DNA from: Syntrophaceae bacterium
GTDB taxonomy: Bacteria > Desulfobacterota > Syntrophia > Syntrophales > Smithellaceae
Length of the DNA: 57,491 bases
Assembly (NCBI GenBank): GCA_003139775.1
Contig: PLGI01000075.1
Coordinates: 1 to 57,491, forward strand
Reading direction: 5' to 3'
A program made the translations under genes and the position numbers. A model generated the notes under the pieces. The model worked only from the letters and a program-made list of their open reading frames with translations, ran no database searches and had not been told where the DNA came from. Shown here piece by piece: positions 25,205-34,097 of this stretch; position 1 is the stretch's first letter; every line of letters begins with the position of its first letter.

Positions 25205-25590
25205 GGCGCTGGAGAAGATCATAAGCCGAGTCCTGTCCCGCGTTTCAGTTACCCTACGTGCGGTGATGATCCTTCATCTGGGACAGCAGTTACCTGCAGT
25301 CTCAAGCGACACTACCCGAGAACATCAGGCGGGCCGCCCTTAAACGTTCTCCTATTTGGTCTTGCTCCGGATGGGGTTTACCATGCCTTTCCTGTCGCCA
25401 GGAAAGCGGTGAGCTCTTACCTCGCCTTTTCACCCTTACTCAAGGCTTTCGCCCTGGGCGGTATGTTTTCTGTGGCACTTTCCTTAGGGTCGCCCCCAGT
25501 CGCCGTTAGCGACCATCCTGCCCTGTGGAGCTCGGACTTTCCTCCGGCAGATAAATTCTGCCGACGATCATCTGATCTTCTCCGACCTGA
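25205..25590 (-). ncRNA. rnpB: RNase P RNA, bacterial type A
   Basis: The catalytic RNA that trims 5' ends of tRNA precursors. On the minus strand the 5' part carries the hallmark GAGGAAAGTCCGAGCTCC followed by ACAGGGCAGG, and the 3' part has the matching GGGTAACTGAAACGC region. Helix P1 closes the molecule: GGAGAAGATCA (25583-25573) pairs with TGATCTTCTCC (25221-25211). A consensus-like promoter lies just upstream. The protein partner gene rnpA lies 330 bases away on the other strand. The 63-codon plus-strand frame inside is a shadow. Confidence 0.95.
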
Positions 25591-25596
25591 GTCTTA

Positions 25597-25625
25597 AGTC
25601 TACACTTGATTGATTTTTCTTTCAA
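25597..25625 (-). promoter_or_regulatory. Promoter of rnpB
   Basis: On the minus strand TTGAAA (25625-25620), 17-base spacer, TAGACT (25602-25597). The predicted start near 25590 agrees with the expected 5' end of the RNA. Confidence 0.65.
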
Positions 25626-25682
25626 GATATCTTCATTATAAATAGGCGAACATTTAAAATTTCCCTGTTCACCAATTTCATC

Positions 25683-25711
25683 TTGACAAATAAATGCTAC
25701 TATGATTTATG
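25683..25711 (+). promoter_or_regulatory. Likely promoter of the rpmH-rnpA-yidD-yidC operon
   Basis: TTGACA (25683-25688) with TTTATG 17 bases on (25706-25711). The -10 is weak, but the -35 is perfect and the position, 30 bases before rpmH, is right. Confidence 0.5.
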
Positions 25712-25741
25712 AGTTATTTTATTACTTTTAGAGGATTAACT

Positions 25742-25879
25742 ATGAAAAAGACTTTGACCAATAAAACAAATACCAAAAGAAAAAGGACCCACGGTTTTCT
25801 CGTCCGGATGGCTTCAAAATCCGGAAGGCAGGTTTTAAGCCGCAGAAGAGCTAAAGGCAGAAAACGTTTAGCCGTATAA
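25742..25879 (+). CDS. rpmH: 50S ribosomal protein L34
   Basis: 45 residues, too short for ordinary ORF cut-offs. The sequence has the invariant L34 pattern: [11 protein letters not shown], then [18 protein letters not shown]. An SD-like AGAGGA precedes the ATG. First gene of the classical rpmH-rnpA-yidD-yidC-jag-mnmE cluster. The first residues ([10 protein letters not shown]) differ slightly from the more usual MKRTYQPS form. Confidence 0.97.
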   Translation: MKKTLTNKTNTKRKRTHGFLVRMASKSGRQVLSRRRAKGRKRLAV

Positions 25880-25920
25880 ATTCTGGACTTTAGTACCTCA
25901 AGGATGGTCGGTCGACATGC

Positions 25921-26268
25921 ATGAAAGAACAATCTTACCGGAAATCGGAAAGGATAACTAATCACAGCAGATATAGAACCATTTACAACCAGGGAGTGTG
26001 GAGGAGTTCTCAACACTTTACAACTATAACATGCAGTAATGCCCAAGAGGCTAGAAGGCTGGGAATTACCGTAACCAAGAAAACGGGAAACGCCGTAAGA
26101 AGAAACAGAGTCAAACGGTTGATCAGAGAATTTTTCCGCCTCAATAAGGCTTTGTTTCCCGCTGAGCATGATGTTGTTGTCATGGCTAAAAGAATTATGC
26201 CACCCCTTACTTATCAAGAAGCATGTAAGGAATTGACGGAACTCTTCACGCGGAAAGCTAATATATAA
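25921..26268 (+). CDS. rnpA: RNase P protein component
   Basis: 115 residues, usual size. The basic RNR motif region is present ([21 protein letters not shown], about residues 53-73), with LGITVTKK before it. It binds the rnpB RNA encoded nearby and helps recognise pre-tRNA leaders. The start at 25921 gives [12 protein letters not shown]; an ATG one codon-step earlier (25917) is out of frame. Three bases separate its stop from yidD. Confidence 0.95.
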   Translation: MKEQSYRKSERITNHSRYRTIYNQGVWRSSQHFTTITCSNAQEARRLGITVTKKTGNAVRRNRVKRLIREFFRLNKALFPAEHDVVVMAKRIMPPLTYQEACKELTELFTRKANI

Positions 26269-26271
26269 TTT

Positions 26272-26499
26272 ATGCTCAGGACAATTTTGGTAAAAATTTT
26301 TGTTTCCATAATTCGTTCATACCAAATTTGCGTATCACCTTTCTTTTTTGCTCCATGTTGCCGCTTCTACCCCTCATGCTCCGAATATACCATCTCGGCA
26401 ATTAAGCTGCATGGGCCGGCAAAAGGGCCATTCATGGGCATAAAAAGGATTCTGCGCTGCCATCCTCTGCATCCCGGCGGTTACGATCCCGTCAAGTAA
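26272..26499 (+). CDS. yidD: Membrane protein insertion efficiency factor YidD
   Basis: 75 residues with the family signature of clustered cysteines and aromatic residues: [11 protein letters not shown], then [20 protein letters not shown]-terminal amphipathic helix. YidD assists YidC-dependent insertion of membrane proteins at the inner membrane. Tight spacing on both sides shows operon membership. Confidence 0.95.
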   Translation: MLRTILVKIFVSIIRSYQICVSPFFFAPCCRFYPSCSEYTISAIKLHGPAKGPFMGIKRILRCHPLHPGGYDPVK

Positions 26500-26520
26500 A
26501 AAATAGGGAGGTTTTTTTTA

Positions 26521-28215
26521 ATGGATAAAAGGACAATTCTTGCCGTAGTCCTGTCACTTGTTGTTCTTATAGCATACCAAAAGTTTTTCGCACCACCGCT
26601 ACCAAAACAGGCTGCGCCCGCTCAGGAATCAAAGCAGGCAAGTATTGATACGGCTGCAAAATCGCCTGAAAATCCGGCAACGGCGGCAGTGCCGAAGTTA
26701 GCAGCCAAACAGACAGCTTCTAAAAAAGAATCTGCGCCGAAAGATATCAAGGTAGAAACTGAAAATTACACGGCGATATTTTCTACCAGAGGCGCCGCCT
26801 TGAAATCTTTTCAGCTCAAAAGATATCAAAAAGAATGTACTAAATGTACAGCTGATATTTATCCTGTAATTAAGAATTTATTAACCGGCACGAAACAACC
26901 GGTCAAAGCAAAAAGCAATGAGCTGATAGAACTTGTTCAGGTTAAAGAGGGCATGCCTTATCCGTTGGCGATTACCTTTCCCGAATCATCCCCTGAGATT
27001 GCCGCCGATTCAGTTTATGATGCCGATGTAACCAAATTGGACTTGATCAGCGTCAAAGAAAAACAGCGTTTGGTATTTTCCCGGACTTTTAATGGAATTA
27101 AAATAGAGAAGATTTTTACTTTCAATCCCGACAATTATTCAATCACACTGGACGTAAAAGTATTTAACCTTACAGACACATCTCTGACCCAGATACCGCA
27201 TCTTAACTGGTATGAGTATGTAGATTCAAAGAAAGAAACAGACAGATACAGCAAGGAAGGTCCTGTCGCCTATGTGTCTAAGTCCATCAAGCGTAAGAAA
27301 GTATCGGATATATCGACTGATACTAGTCTTGGTCCTGATGTTTCCTGGGGTGGATTTGAAAAAAAATATTTCATGGCTGTAATCATACCGCAAGATCCGT
27401 CCCTGACCAGCATCAACATGTCCAAAGACAGCAATAACATGGTCTCCGTAGAGATTAAAGAAACCAAAAGTATAATCCCGCCGAACCAGTCTGATTCATT
27501 GAACTACGAACTGTTTATCGGCCCAAAGGATTATACTCTCCTTAAGAAACAGGGTATATCGCTGGAAGAAGCTATTGAGTTTGACTCATTTATACCGGGA
27601 TTGAAATGGCTTTCTATTGCGTTGCTTATTTTCATCAAATTTTTGTATCAATATATTAGCAATTACGGAGTCGCCATTATTATACTGACAATCCTGATCA
27701 AACTTATCTTCTGGCCGTTGGGTAATATAAGCTATAGATCCATGAAGGAAATGCAAAAACTTCAGCCTAAATTAGCTGAGTTAAAAGAGAAATACAAAAA
27801 TGATCAGGCCAAAATCGGTCAGGAAACCATGGCTCTCTACAAGGCCCATAAAGTTAACCCCCTTAGTGGCTGTCTGCCGATATTAATTCAGATTCCTGTG
27901 TTTATCGGCCTGTACAATACACTCCTTTATGCCATTGAACTGCGCCACTCGCCATTTTTCTGGTGGATTCAGGATTTATCGGCCAAAGACCCTTATTACA
28001 TTACGCCGATCATCATGGGGGCAACGCAATTTATTCAACAGAAAATGACCCCTTCTACAGGTGATCCAAATATGGCAAAGATGATGTTGATTATGCCCAT
28101 TGTATTTACCTTTATCTTTTTAAATTTTCCGGCAGGGCTGGTCATTTACTGGTTATTAAATAATATTTTAAGCATCGGTCAGCAAATTTACATTAATAAA
28201 AAATTATCTGATTGA
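26521..28215 (+). CDS. yidC: Membrane protein insertase YidC
   Basis: 564 residues, Gram-negative type: N-terminal anchor (about 5-20), an Ala/Pro/Lys-rich linker, a large periplasmic beta domain (about 75-340, FSTRGAALKSFQL), and the conserved insertase helices from about 365. Conserved cytoplasmic helical hairpin region SYRSMKEMQKLQPKLAELKEKY and the motif NPLSGCLPILIQIPVFIGLY are visible. It inserts proteins such as the F-ATPase c subunit into the inner membrane. An unusually strong hairpin follows the stop. Confidence 0.97.
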   Translation: MDKRTILAVVLSLVVLIAYQKFFAPPLPKQAAPAQESKQASIDTAAKSPENPATAAVPKLAAKQTASKKESAPKDIKVETENYTAIFSTRGAALKSFQLKRYQKECTKCTADIYPVIKNLLTGTKQPVKAKSNELIELVQVKEGMPYPLAITFPESSPEIAADSVYDADVTKLDLISVKEKQRLVFSRTFNGIKIEKIFTFNPDNYSITLDVKVFNLTDTSLTQIPHLNWYEYVDSKKETDRYSKEGPVAYVSKSIKRKKVSDISTDTSLGPDVSWGGFEKKYFMAVIIPQDPSLTSINMSKDSNNMVSVEIKETKSIIPPNQSDSLNYELFIGPKDYTLLKKQGISLEEAIEFDSFIPGLKWLSIALLIFIKFLYQYISNYGVAIIILTILIKLIFWPLGNISYRSMKEMQKLQPKLAELKEKYKNDQAKIGQETMALYKAHKVNPLSGCLPILIQIPVFIGLYNTLLYAIELRHSPFFWWIQDLSAKDPYYITPIIMGATQFIQQKMTPSTGDPNMAKMMLIMPIVFTFIFLNFPAGLVIYWLLNNILSIGQQIYINKKLSD

Positions 28216-28216
28216 T

Positions 28217-28366
28217 ATAGTGGAGCCTCCACTATAATAACGCGACCTCCCGCGAGTACAGCCTGCCCTCGACCTGACATGTGACCTTTAGGTTATCGGG
28301 GGGCGCATTCCTCCCTCGGCTGGAGCTGGGGGATTCCAAGTCCCGGGATTGACATGAGGTATAAAA
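28217..28366. other. GC-rich structured spacer between yidC and jag
   Basis: Begins with a perfect inverted repeat TATAGTGGAG-C-CTCCACTATA (28217-28237) lacking a T run, then a GC-rich stretch with several potential stems (CGCGACCTCCCGCG, GGGGGGCGCATTCCTCCC). Seventeen bases at 28280-28296 recur inverted at 33886-33902. No reading frame is convincing. It could be an RNA element or a repeat remnant. Confidence 0.5.
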
Positions 28367-29329
28367 ATGAGTCCGAAAATTTTAGAGATAGAAGAAAAAT
28401 CAATTGACGAAGCCATTGAAAAAGCTTGCCTTGAGTTTGGTGTGTCACGGGATAAATTAAATATCGAAATTATCTCCGGAGAATCCGGAGGTTTTTTGGG
28501 ATTATTTTCCAAAAAAGCAAAAATAAAAGCATCTCTGGTTTCTCTGGATATGGATTTTAGCTTTACGGATCATCCAAAAGCTAAAAGCGAATCAAAAACA
28601 GAACATCGAGAAAAGCCGGAAAAAGAGGTTATACCTGAAAAAAAGATTGTAACGGAAAAACAAAAAAAGCAGACAGAGCCTGTAGTTTCCCACTCCAACT
28701 TTATACCTGTGTCAAAGGTAAGTGAATCAAAAATAAAAATAGAACCACGGGTAAAGCCCGCAAAAAAGGTTATACCTGAAAAAAAAATTATAACGGAAAA
28801 ACCGGTAAAACAGACAGAGCCTGTAGTTTCCAGCTCCAGCGCTGTGCTGGCATCAAATGCAAAGGATCTGTTGGAAGGCATTTTGCAGAGAATATCATTG
28901 GAATGTAAGGTGACTGTTAATGAAACGCCGGAAAAAATAATTCTCGACATTGAAGGCGATAACAGCGGTTTGCTTATCGGCAAACGCGGACAGAATATCG
29001 ATGCTCTTCAGTATATATTGAACAAAGCAATCAATAAATTTGATAATGGACACAAAATGATCCTGATCGATTCGGGAGAGTACAGAAAAAGAAGAGAAGA
29101 ATTCCTGCTTGGTTTAGCGGAAAAAATAAGGGAAAGAGTAAAAAAGACGCTAAAACCAGTATCGCTTGCACACATGAACGCCCATGAACGGCGACTTATC
29201 CATCTGATGCTGCAAGAAGATGAATCGCTGATCACGCAAAGCCGCGGCGAAGGTAAGTACAGAAAAATCGTCATTCTTCCCGCGAAAGCGGGCAATAACA
29301 AGCATATCAGAGAAAAAAAACAAGAATAG
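28367..29329 (+). CDS. jag: Jag/KhpB-type RNA-binding protein with internal linker duplication
   Basis: 320 residues. Jag-N domain (1-60, KSIDEAIEKACLEFGVSRD and GGFLGLFSKK), a long Lys/Glu/Pro-rich linker (about 65-165), a KH domain (about 167-235, with GLLIGKRGQNIDALQYILN) and an R3H domain (about 262-310, MNAHERRLIHLMLQ and SRGEGKYRKIVI). The linker holds two copies of a KxVIPEKKI-TEK-KQTEPVVS unit, about 50 residues apart. Jag binds RNA and in some bacteria affects cell elongation. Same operon as yidC and mnmE. Confidence 0.93.
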   Translation: MSPKILEIEEKSIDEAIEKACLEFGVSRDKLNIEIISGESGGFLGLFSKKAKIKASLVSLDMDFSFTDHPKAKSESKTEHREKPEKEVIPEKKIVTEKQKKQTEPVVSHSNFIPVSKVSESKIKIEPRVKPAKKVIPEKKIITEKPVKQTEPVVSSSSAVLASNAKDLLEGILQRISLECKVTVNETPEKIILDIEGDNSGLLIGKRGQNIDALQYILNKAINKFDNGHKMILIDSGEYRKRREEFLLGLAEKIRERVKKTLKPVSLAHMNAHERRLIHLMLQEDESLITQSRGEGKYRKIVILPAKAGNNKHIREKKQE

Positions 29330-29373
29330 TTTTTAGTCAATTTAACTAATATATAAAGGGGAAGTGTCCAACT

Positions 29374-30753
29374 GTGCTTCACCAAGATACTATAGCCGCT
29401 ATAGCAACTCCTTTCGGTATGGCCGGAGTCGGGATCATTCGGATCAGCGGTCTCGAAGCTCTCAAAATTGCGCGACGTATTTTTCAACCTGCTCATGCAA
29501 ATTGCCCATGGGAAACCCACCATTTATATCATGGCGATATTATCTCGGCCGACGGTATAACCATCCTCGATGAAGTTTTAATATCTTTCATGCGCAAACC
29601 TCACTCTTTCACAGGAGAGGATATTATAGAAATCAACTGCCATGGCAGCCCGCTCATCATCGGGTCTATTCTGACACAATTACTGGAATTGGGTTGCCGC
29701 CTTGCCCGGCCCGGCGAATTCTCCCAGCGCGCTTTTTTCAATAACCGGATTGATTTATCGCAAGCGGAAGCGCTCGCTGCAATGGTTGCCGCAAAATCGG
29801 CAAAAGCTTACGCCATCGGTCTTGGCCAGTTAAAAGGATCTCTAAGCAAAGAAATAGAAGCTCTGCGCACTCTGGTGATTGATGCGCTGGCCGGACTTGA
29901 GGCGGCCATTGATTTTACCGAAGATACATCCACAGAAAAAATTCCGCTATTGCCACCGCAAATTGATCCGGCGTTAGAACATATCCAATCGCTTCTGTCA
30001 TCATATCGCACGGCAAAAGTATACACAGAAGGTATCAATGTCGTCATCACGGGCAAACCCAATGTGGGAAAATCGAGCTTACTCAATACCCTGACGGGCA
30101 AGAAAAAAGCGATTGTTACCGATATCCCGGGTACAACACGCGATTTAATCACGGATACCATCAACATCAGCGGCATTCCTGTAAATCTGACGGATACTGC
30201 CGGGATTAGAGAACCGCAAAACGTCATCGAAAAAGAAGGTATCGATCTGGTTTGGGAAAGTCTGACCAATGCTGATGTTGTGATTATACTATTGGATTGC
30301 AGCAAACCATTAACAAATGAAGATAAAGTTATTATTGATAAGAATAGGGATGGCAATATTATTGCCGCGATAAATAAAATTGATCTGCCGCCTGCCTGGG
30401 AAATAAATACAATTGAACACTTATTTCCGCGAGAGAAAAAAATTCTTAAAATATCAGCTAAATTCGGCGTCGGATTGGAAGAGTTGAAAAAAACCATCAT
30501 GGATTTATCCGGTAGCGGCGATGACAAAAATACAGGCTCCGCGATGATTACTAATATGCGCCATAAGCTGGCCATGGAAAAAGCTCTTAAAAATATTCAG
30601 GTGGCAAAGGAAAGTATCGTAGGCGGCATGTCTCCGGAATTCGCCGCTTTCGACCTGCGCGAAGCCTTGGATAATCTGGATGAAATAACCGGTAAAAAAA
30701 TCAATGATGAAATATTGGATAAGATATTCTCCAGTTTTTGCATCGGCAAGTGA
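29374..30753 (+). CDS. mnmE: tRNA modification GTPase MnmE
   Basis: 459 residues, usual size. N-terminal folate-binding domain (DTIAAIATPFGMAGVGIIRISG), helical domain, and an inserted G domain: GKPNVGKSSLLN, DIPGTTRD, TDTAGIRE, NKID. The C-terminus is the diagnostic FCIGK with its catalytic cysteine. With MnmG it makes cmnm5U34 on tRNAs. It starts with GTG at 29374 after AAAGGGGAAG. Last gene of the rpmH cluster; a family-B repeat follows at once. Confidence 0.97.
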   Translation: MLHQDTIAAIATPFGMAGVGIIRISGLEALKIARRIFQPAHANCPWETHHLYHGDIISADGITILDEVLISFMRKPHSFTGEDIIEINCHGSPLIIGSILTQLLELGCRLARPGEFSQRAFFNNRIDLSQAEALAAMVAAKSAKAYAIGLGQLKGSLSKEIEALRTLVIDALAGLEAAIDFTEDTSTEKIPLLPPQIDPALEHIQSLLSSYRTAKVYTEGINVVITGKPNVGKSSLLNTLTGKKKAIVTDIPGTTRDLITDTINISGIPVNLTDTAGIREPQNVIEKEGIDLVWESLTNADVVIILLDCSKPLTNEDKVIIDKNRDGNIIAAINKIDLPPAWEINTIEHLFPREKKILKISAKFGVGLEELKKTIMDLSGSGDDKNTGSAMITNMRHKLAMEKALKNIQVAKESIVGGMSPEFAAFDLREALDNLDEITGKKINDEILDKIFSSFCIGK

Positions 30754-30984
30754 TACCAATCCGCTTTCATCGGCTAACTTTGTTGGCAGTGTTGTCGGCT
30801 TCCTCAACGTATAATCTGAAGCTCACGCGTGTTTAAAATACGTCTCGTCGCCTCCTCCTCGCCGCCGCGTTATCCTTTGACCGGGTGCGCAACCAAAGGG
30901 AGCGCAATATAAAAATATTTTTTCTTACTATACCGGGAAATGACGCCCAACAGGCGGCAACTTCCAATTGAAATGGTATAAATT
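30754..30984. repeat. Family-B repeat, copy B2 (diverged)
   Basis: Shares TTTGTTGGCAGTGTTGTCGGCTTCC-type and CGCCTCCTCCTCGCCGCC-type blocks with the reverse complement of B1, but with an insertion in the right half; right end CCAATTGAAATGGTATA. No gene is seen between mnmE and the next start. Confidence 0.6.
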
Positions 30985-31068
30985 TGAATCTCCCATAATT
31001 TTGTGCTAGCATTGCATCATATTTTTAGTATGGTTTTTATCGTCGATGACATAAAATCAGATAATATT

Positions 31069-32199
31069 ATGAAGAAATTTTATTTTTTACTTTGTCTTAC
31101 GGTAATTTTTTGCTGGTCAATAAACAATGCCCTTAGCCAGGAAAAATGCGTTAATGCAGAGGCGGAATCAGCCATTCTTAATGACGATATTCCCTCCGCT
31201 AAACTCGAAGCCATCGCCCGCGCCAAATGGTCGGCAATTGAAGAAGTCATCGATACCGAAATCAAACTACGGAGCTTTGTGCAAAACTTCACACTGCTGG
31301 AAGATGTTATTAAAACAAAAGACGACGGTGTAGTTAAAAGTTATAAAGTGATCAATCAGAAAAACGACAAAGATAGTGTCAATATCAAGATTAAAGCTTG
31401 CGTGGAAGCGGCCAAAGCCAGAGAGGCCGTTTCCCAGTTAGGATTAAATAGTTCTATTGCTGTTTTTATTCCCGTGCGCAAACCCGGCCGCAGCGGCGAT
31501 GAATTCGAGGAAACAAATATTCTTTCCGAAACCCTAATCGGCATTCTCACCGAACAGAACTATACCGTTGTCGATGTCGCTCCGACACAAGCCATTGACG
31601 CCGCGGAAATAGAAAAAGCTATCCGCAGCGGCAACACTTTAAATCTGCGCAGTATGATGTATAAATTTTTATCCAACTTGATTATCATCGGCAAAGTTAA
31701 TTACACAATTTCCACGAAAAAAGGAGAAATTACTGGCCACGGTATTTCCCTGTCTTTAAATAATGTGACAGTGCGCCTGACTTACCGGATCATTGCCAAA
31801 AACAATAAGACCGGCAATATGGAAATTTTGACCGCAGGTACAGAAGAAGCTAGAGGAGTGGCAAATGACGTGGAAGCTGCGGCAGGGGAAGCAATGAAAG
31901 AATTGGCTCAAAATCTGGCGCCCGCCATTCTGGATAAGGTCAGCCAATACATCATTGGCAATACGAAGAAAGTTGCCATTAAGGTTAATAACGTAAATGA
32001 TATAGATACGGTTATAGAAATTAAAGAAATACTTCAAAATATCGCCTGGGTTTCTGATGTCGAAGAAAAACAGATGGGTGATTTTGTTGTCAGCTATCCG
32101 GAAAACACATTTTACCTGGCCAACAGTATTGAACAAAAAAGTGATTTAAAAGTTCTAAATTTTTCGCCCTCTTCTGTTGTTCTGGAGTATCAAGAATAA
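31069..32199 (+). CDS. Secreted or periplasmic protein, FlgT/LPP20-like N-terminal domain
   Basis: 376 residues from the ATG at 31069, which gives a clean signal peptide (MKKFYFLLCLTVIFCWS, cleavage near ALSQ). A longer frame from 31003 would bury this peptide. The first mature domain (about 25-115) has the pattern AKLEAIARAKWSAIEEVI typical of FlgT/LPP20-type outer-membrane-associated proteins, followed by a domain with ILTEQNYTVVDVA. No flagellar genes are nearby, so a flagellar role is not claimed. Stands alone between B2 and a convergent pair. Confidence 0.6.
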   Translation: MKKFYFLLCLTVIFCWSINNALSQEKCVNAEAESAILNDDIPSAKLEAIARAKWSAIEEVIDTEIKLRSFVQNFTLLEDVIKTKDDGVVKSYKVINQKNDKDSVNIKIKACVEAAKAREAVSQLGLNSSIAVFIPVRKPGRSGDEFEETNILSETLIGILTEQNYTVVDVAPTQAIDAAEIEKAIRSGNTLNLRSMMYKFLSNLIIIGKVNYTISTKKGEITGHGISLSLNNVTVRLTYRIIAKNNKTGNMEILTAGTEEARGVANDVEAAAGEAMKELAQNLAPAILDKVSQYIIGNTKKVAIKVNNVNDIDTVIEIKEILQNIAWVSDVEEKQMGDFVVSYPENTFYLANSIEQKSDLKVLNFSPSSVVLEYQE

Positions 32200-32393
32200 G
32201 GCGATACAATTTTATATGAAAATTGCTGCTAACAGGCACAAACATAGATTGATGAAATGTATGAACGACTCTGGCTGGAGCACGCCCTTCCAAATCATGA
32301 CGCGCCGTGCTCATCACTTTTAACGTGTTCACCTACAACTAAATGTTTTTAATTTTGAATCGCAGTGATGATTACCATTTATAATAGAAAGTA

Positions 32394-33173
32394 TCAGTTG
32401 GTTAAGAATAAGTAGTTGTTTTGAACATTAACATTATTAATAGAGTACCGTAAGGGTGAGAGAACCGGAATACGATAAAATGGGTTGAACATATTTTGTA
32501 ACTCCTGACGTATTGCACCGGGGATTAGAAAATGGTTGACAATGACCTTTGAAGATAGAGCAAAAAGGGAATTATCCTTTGCTTTCATCTGTAAGGCTGT
32601 ATAGCCTTCCAGCCTTTTCCCTTTCACATATTTATTTAGAAGCTTCAGGGTCTTAGGGGGGATTTCAGAAACCGGAATATCAAAAAAATATTCGGCATAA
32701 GGCGGCGAAAACCTGATCGAGACTCGAGCCTGTTTATTTTTAAGTTTTTTTACTCTACCGGCAATGTATCTCTCAATGGCTTTGGCCGAAATCAGAATAC
32801 CCACTTTGCCCTCAGAAGAGGAAATGATTTTGAACTTTTTTGCTTTTTTTAGCTGGTTGAAGTCGATGACCGGTTTTTCGTATAAGATGGTTATATAATC
32901 CGCCACAAGATCTCCAATTACGGCATTTTCAAACTTCACAGCAAGAGTTTTTATTTCATTTGGTTTCTCTTGTGATAACCTGATCTGAACCACAATTTTT
33001 TTGCACTGAATATTCTTACCCAAAATATTCATTATCTCATTCTCTAAAGTCCTGGCGGTAAGATTCGGTGTTTCTGCGAATGAGGCAACGGGGAAGATAA
33101 GGCCAATGGAGATCAAAAGGAAATAAAACAGTAATCGAATCCCTTTATTTTTGTATGATTTTTCCATTTTCAA
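32394..33173 (-). CDS. Exported LmeA/DUF2993-like protein (tentative)
   Basis: About 259 residues. The open frame reaches 33293, but AAGGAG followed seven bases later by TTG at 33173 gives an ordinary signal peptide (basic start, GIRLLFYFLLISIGLIFPVASFA). The mature part is a beta-rich domain with regularly spaced hydrophobic strands, in the style of lipid-binding DUF2993/LmeA proteins; this match is weak and from pattern only. It overlaps the end of the upstream gene by about 29 bases, so the two are coupled. Confidence 0.55.
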   Translation of the reverse strand: MKMEKSYKNKGIRLLFYFLLISIGLIFPVASFAETPNLTARTLENEIMNILGKNIQCKKIVVQIRLSQEKPNEIKTLAVKFENAVIGDLVADYITILYEKPVIDFNQLKKAKKFKIISSSEGKVGILISAKAIERYIAGRVKKLKNKQARVSIRFSPPYAEYFFDIPVSEIPPKTLKLLNKYVKGKRLEGYTALQMKAKDNSLFALSSKVIVNHFLIPGAIRQELQNMFNPFYRIPVLSPLRYSINNVNVQNNYLFLTN

Positions 33174-33540
33174 TAAAAAGCTCCTTAAATCCATAGCGCG
33201 ACGGTTGCGAAACTGTAATTCGATAACAATCAAGACCATCCGACTCGTAGATAAATGATTTTTCCGTGCCCGTCTCCAATGGTATTTTATCAATAAATTC
33301 CGGTTTTAACTGTTCGAGCTTATCAGGGTATCTCATATTTTTCGCATAATAGGCTTCAACAGTCTGAGACAGGACAGTCATATCGCTCAAAATCTGCATT
33401 TTGGGATCATCTATTTTTTTCACTGGCGGATTGTAATATTCAGTTCCTCCCTGCTGATAGAGGAAAAAAACATAAACTGCGATGACAATCATTACAAGCA
33501 ATATGATGCCCAACAGGAATTTCCATTTTCCGCGAAACAT
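33145..33540 (-). CDS. Single-pass membrane protein, pseudopilin-like
   Basis: 131 residues. One N-terminal helix (about 8-27) followed by a soluble domain with the pattern LSDMTVLSQTVEAYYAKNMRYPDKLEQL, which resembles pseudopilin-like or type II secretion G-like modules (helix, then YP..L). There is no prepilin-peptidase site (no GF-T-LE), so it is not a true pseudopilin. Encoded just before, and overlapping, the LmeA-like gene. Confidence 0.6.
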   Translation of the reverse strand: MFRGKWKFLLGIILLVMIVIAVYVFFLYQQGGTEYYNPPVKKIDDPKMQILSDMTVLSQTVEAYYAKNMRYPDKLEQLKPEFIDKIPLETGTEKSFIYESDGLDCYRITVSQPSRYGFKELFIENGKIIQK

Positions 33541-34097
33541 ATTAAGACATGTCTCCTGTTCTTCTATTATATTAAATATTAATATACGTTAAATTTGGTT
33601 TGATAATGATTTAGCTTCTATACAAAATATCATTGGAAATCAAACAAATGTTATTTATGGATTCCGGATATTGAATACCGTTTGAAATAGAGCATACCAT
33701 AAAAATTATAGGACGCTCTCTTCCTTAGAAGAGGAAGTGAGATTTACAGTCCGTATCAACCGCTAATCCGCAATAGCCCCAACTGGGGTGGTTGAAAAAC
33801 TCCATGCTTTGGGGTTTTTCAAATACTCTAAAGGGCATGCGAATATTCAGATGCAAGGCGCGCAAAAAACCGAGCCGCGAGGCGTATAACCTAAAGGTCA
33901 CACGTATGGACATACATTGAGTGGTGCGGTTTGCAGCGCAACCCCGTGCCTTCGCCGGGGTAAACTCCGCAGATGCCAGCACGGAGCATGCCGTAAGCGT
34001 TTTGTAAAGCCTTAGGCTTTTTCCGGCAAGGAATGCGTCCTGTAATAATTGCGCCTCCCTGAGGGAATGCACTCCCGATCAACAGTCCCTATCTATA
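33541..34097. other. 557-base intergenic region with family-A-like mosaic
   Basis: AT-rich to about 33700, with the small hairpin CTCTTCCTTAGAAGAGGAAG near 33719-33738. A diverged family-A element occupies about 33786-33985. An AAAGCCTTAGGCTTTTT hairpin lies near 34007-34023. No gene seen. Confidence 0.55.
33786..33985. repeat. Diverged family-A repeat, copy A5
   Basis: Contains GGTTGAAAAACTCC, ATTCAGATGCAAGGCGCGC and GCGGTTTGCAGCGCAAC blocks of the family but in a rearranged order with inserted sequence, including the 17-base segment shared with 28280-28296. Confidence 0.55.

Noticed and set aside
25409..25597. Plus-strand frame of 62 codons
   Set aside because: Falls inside the RNase P RNA on the opposite strand.
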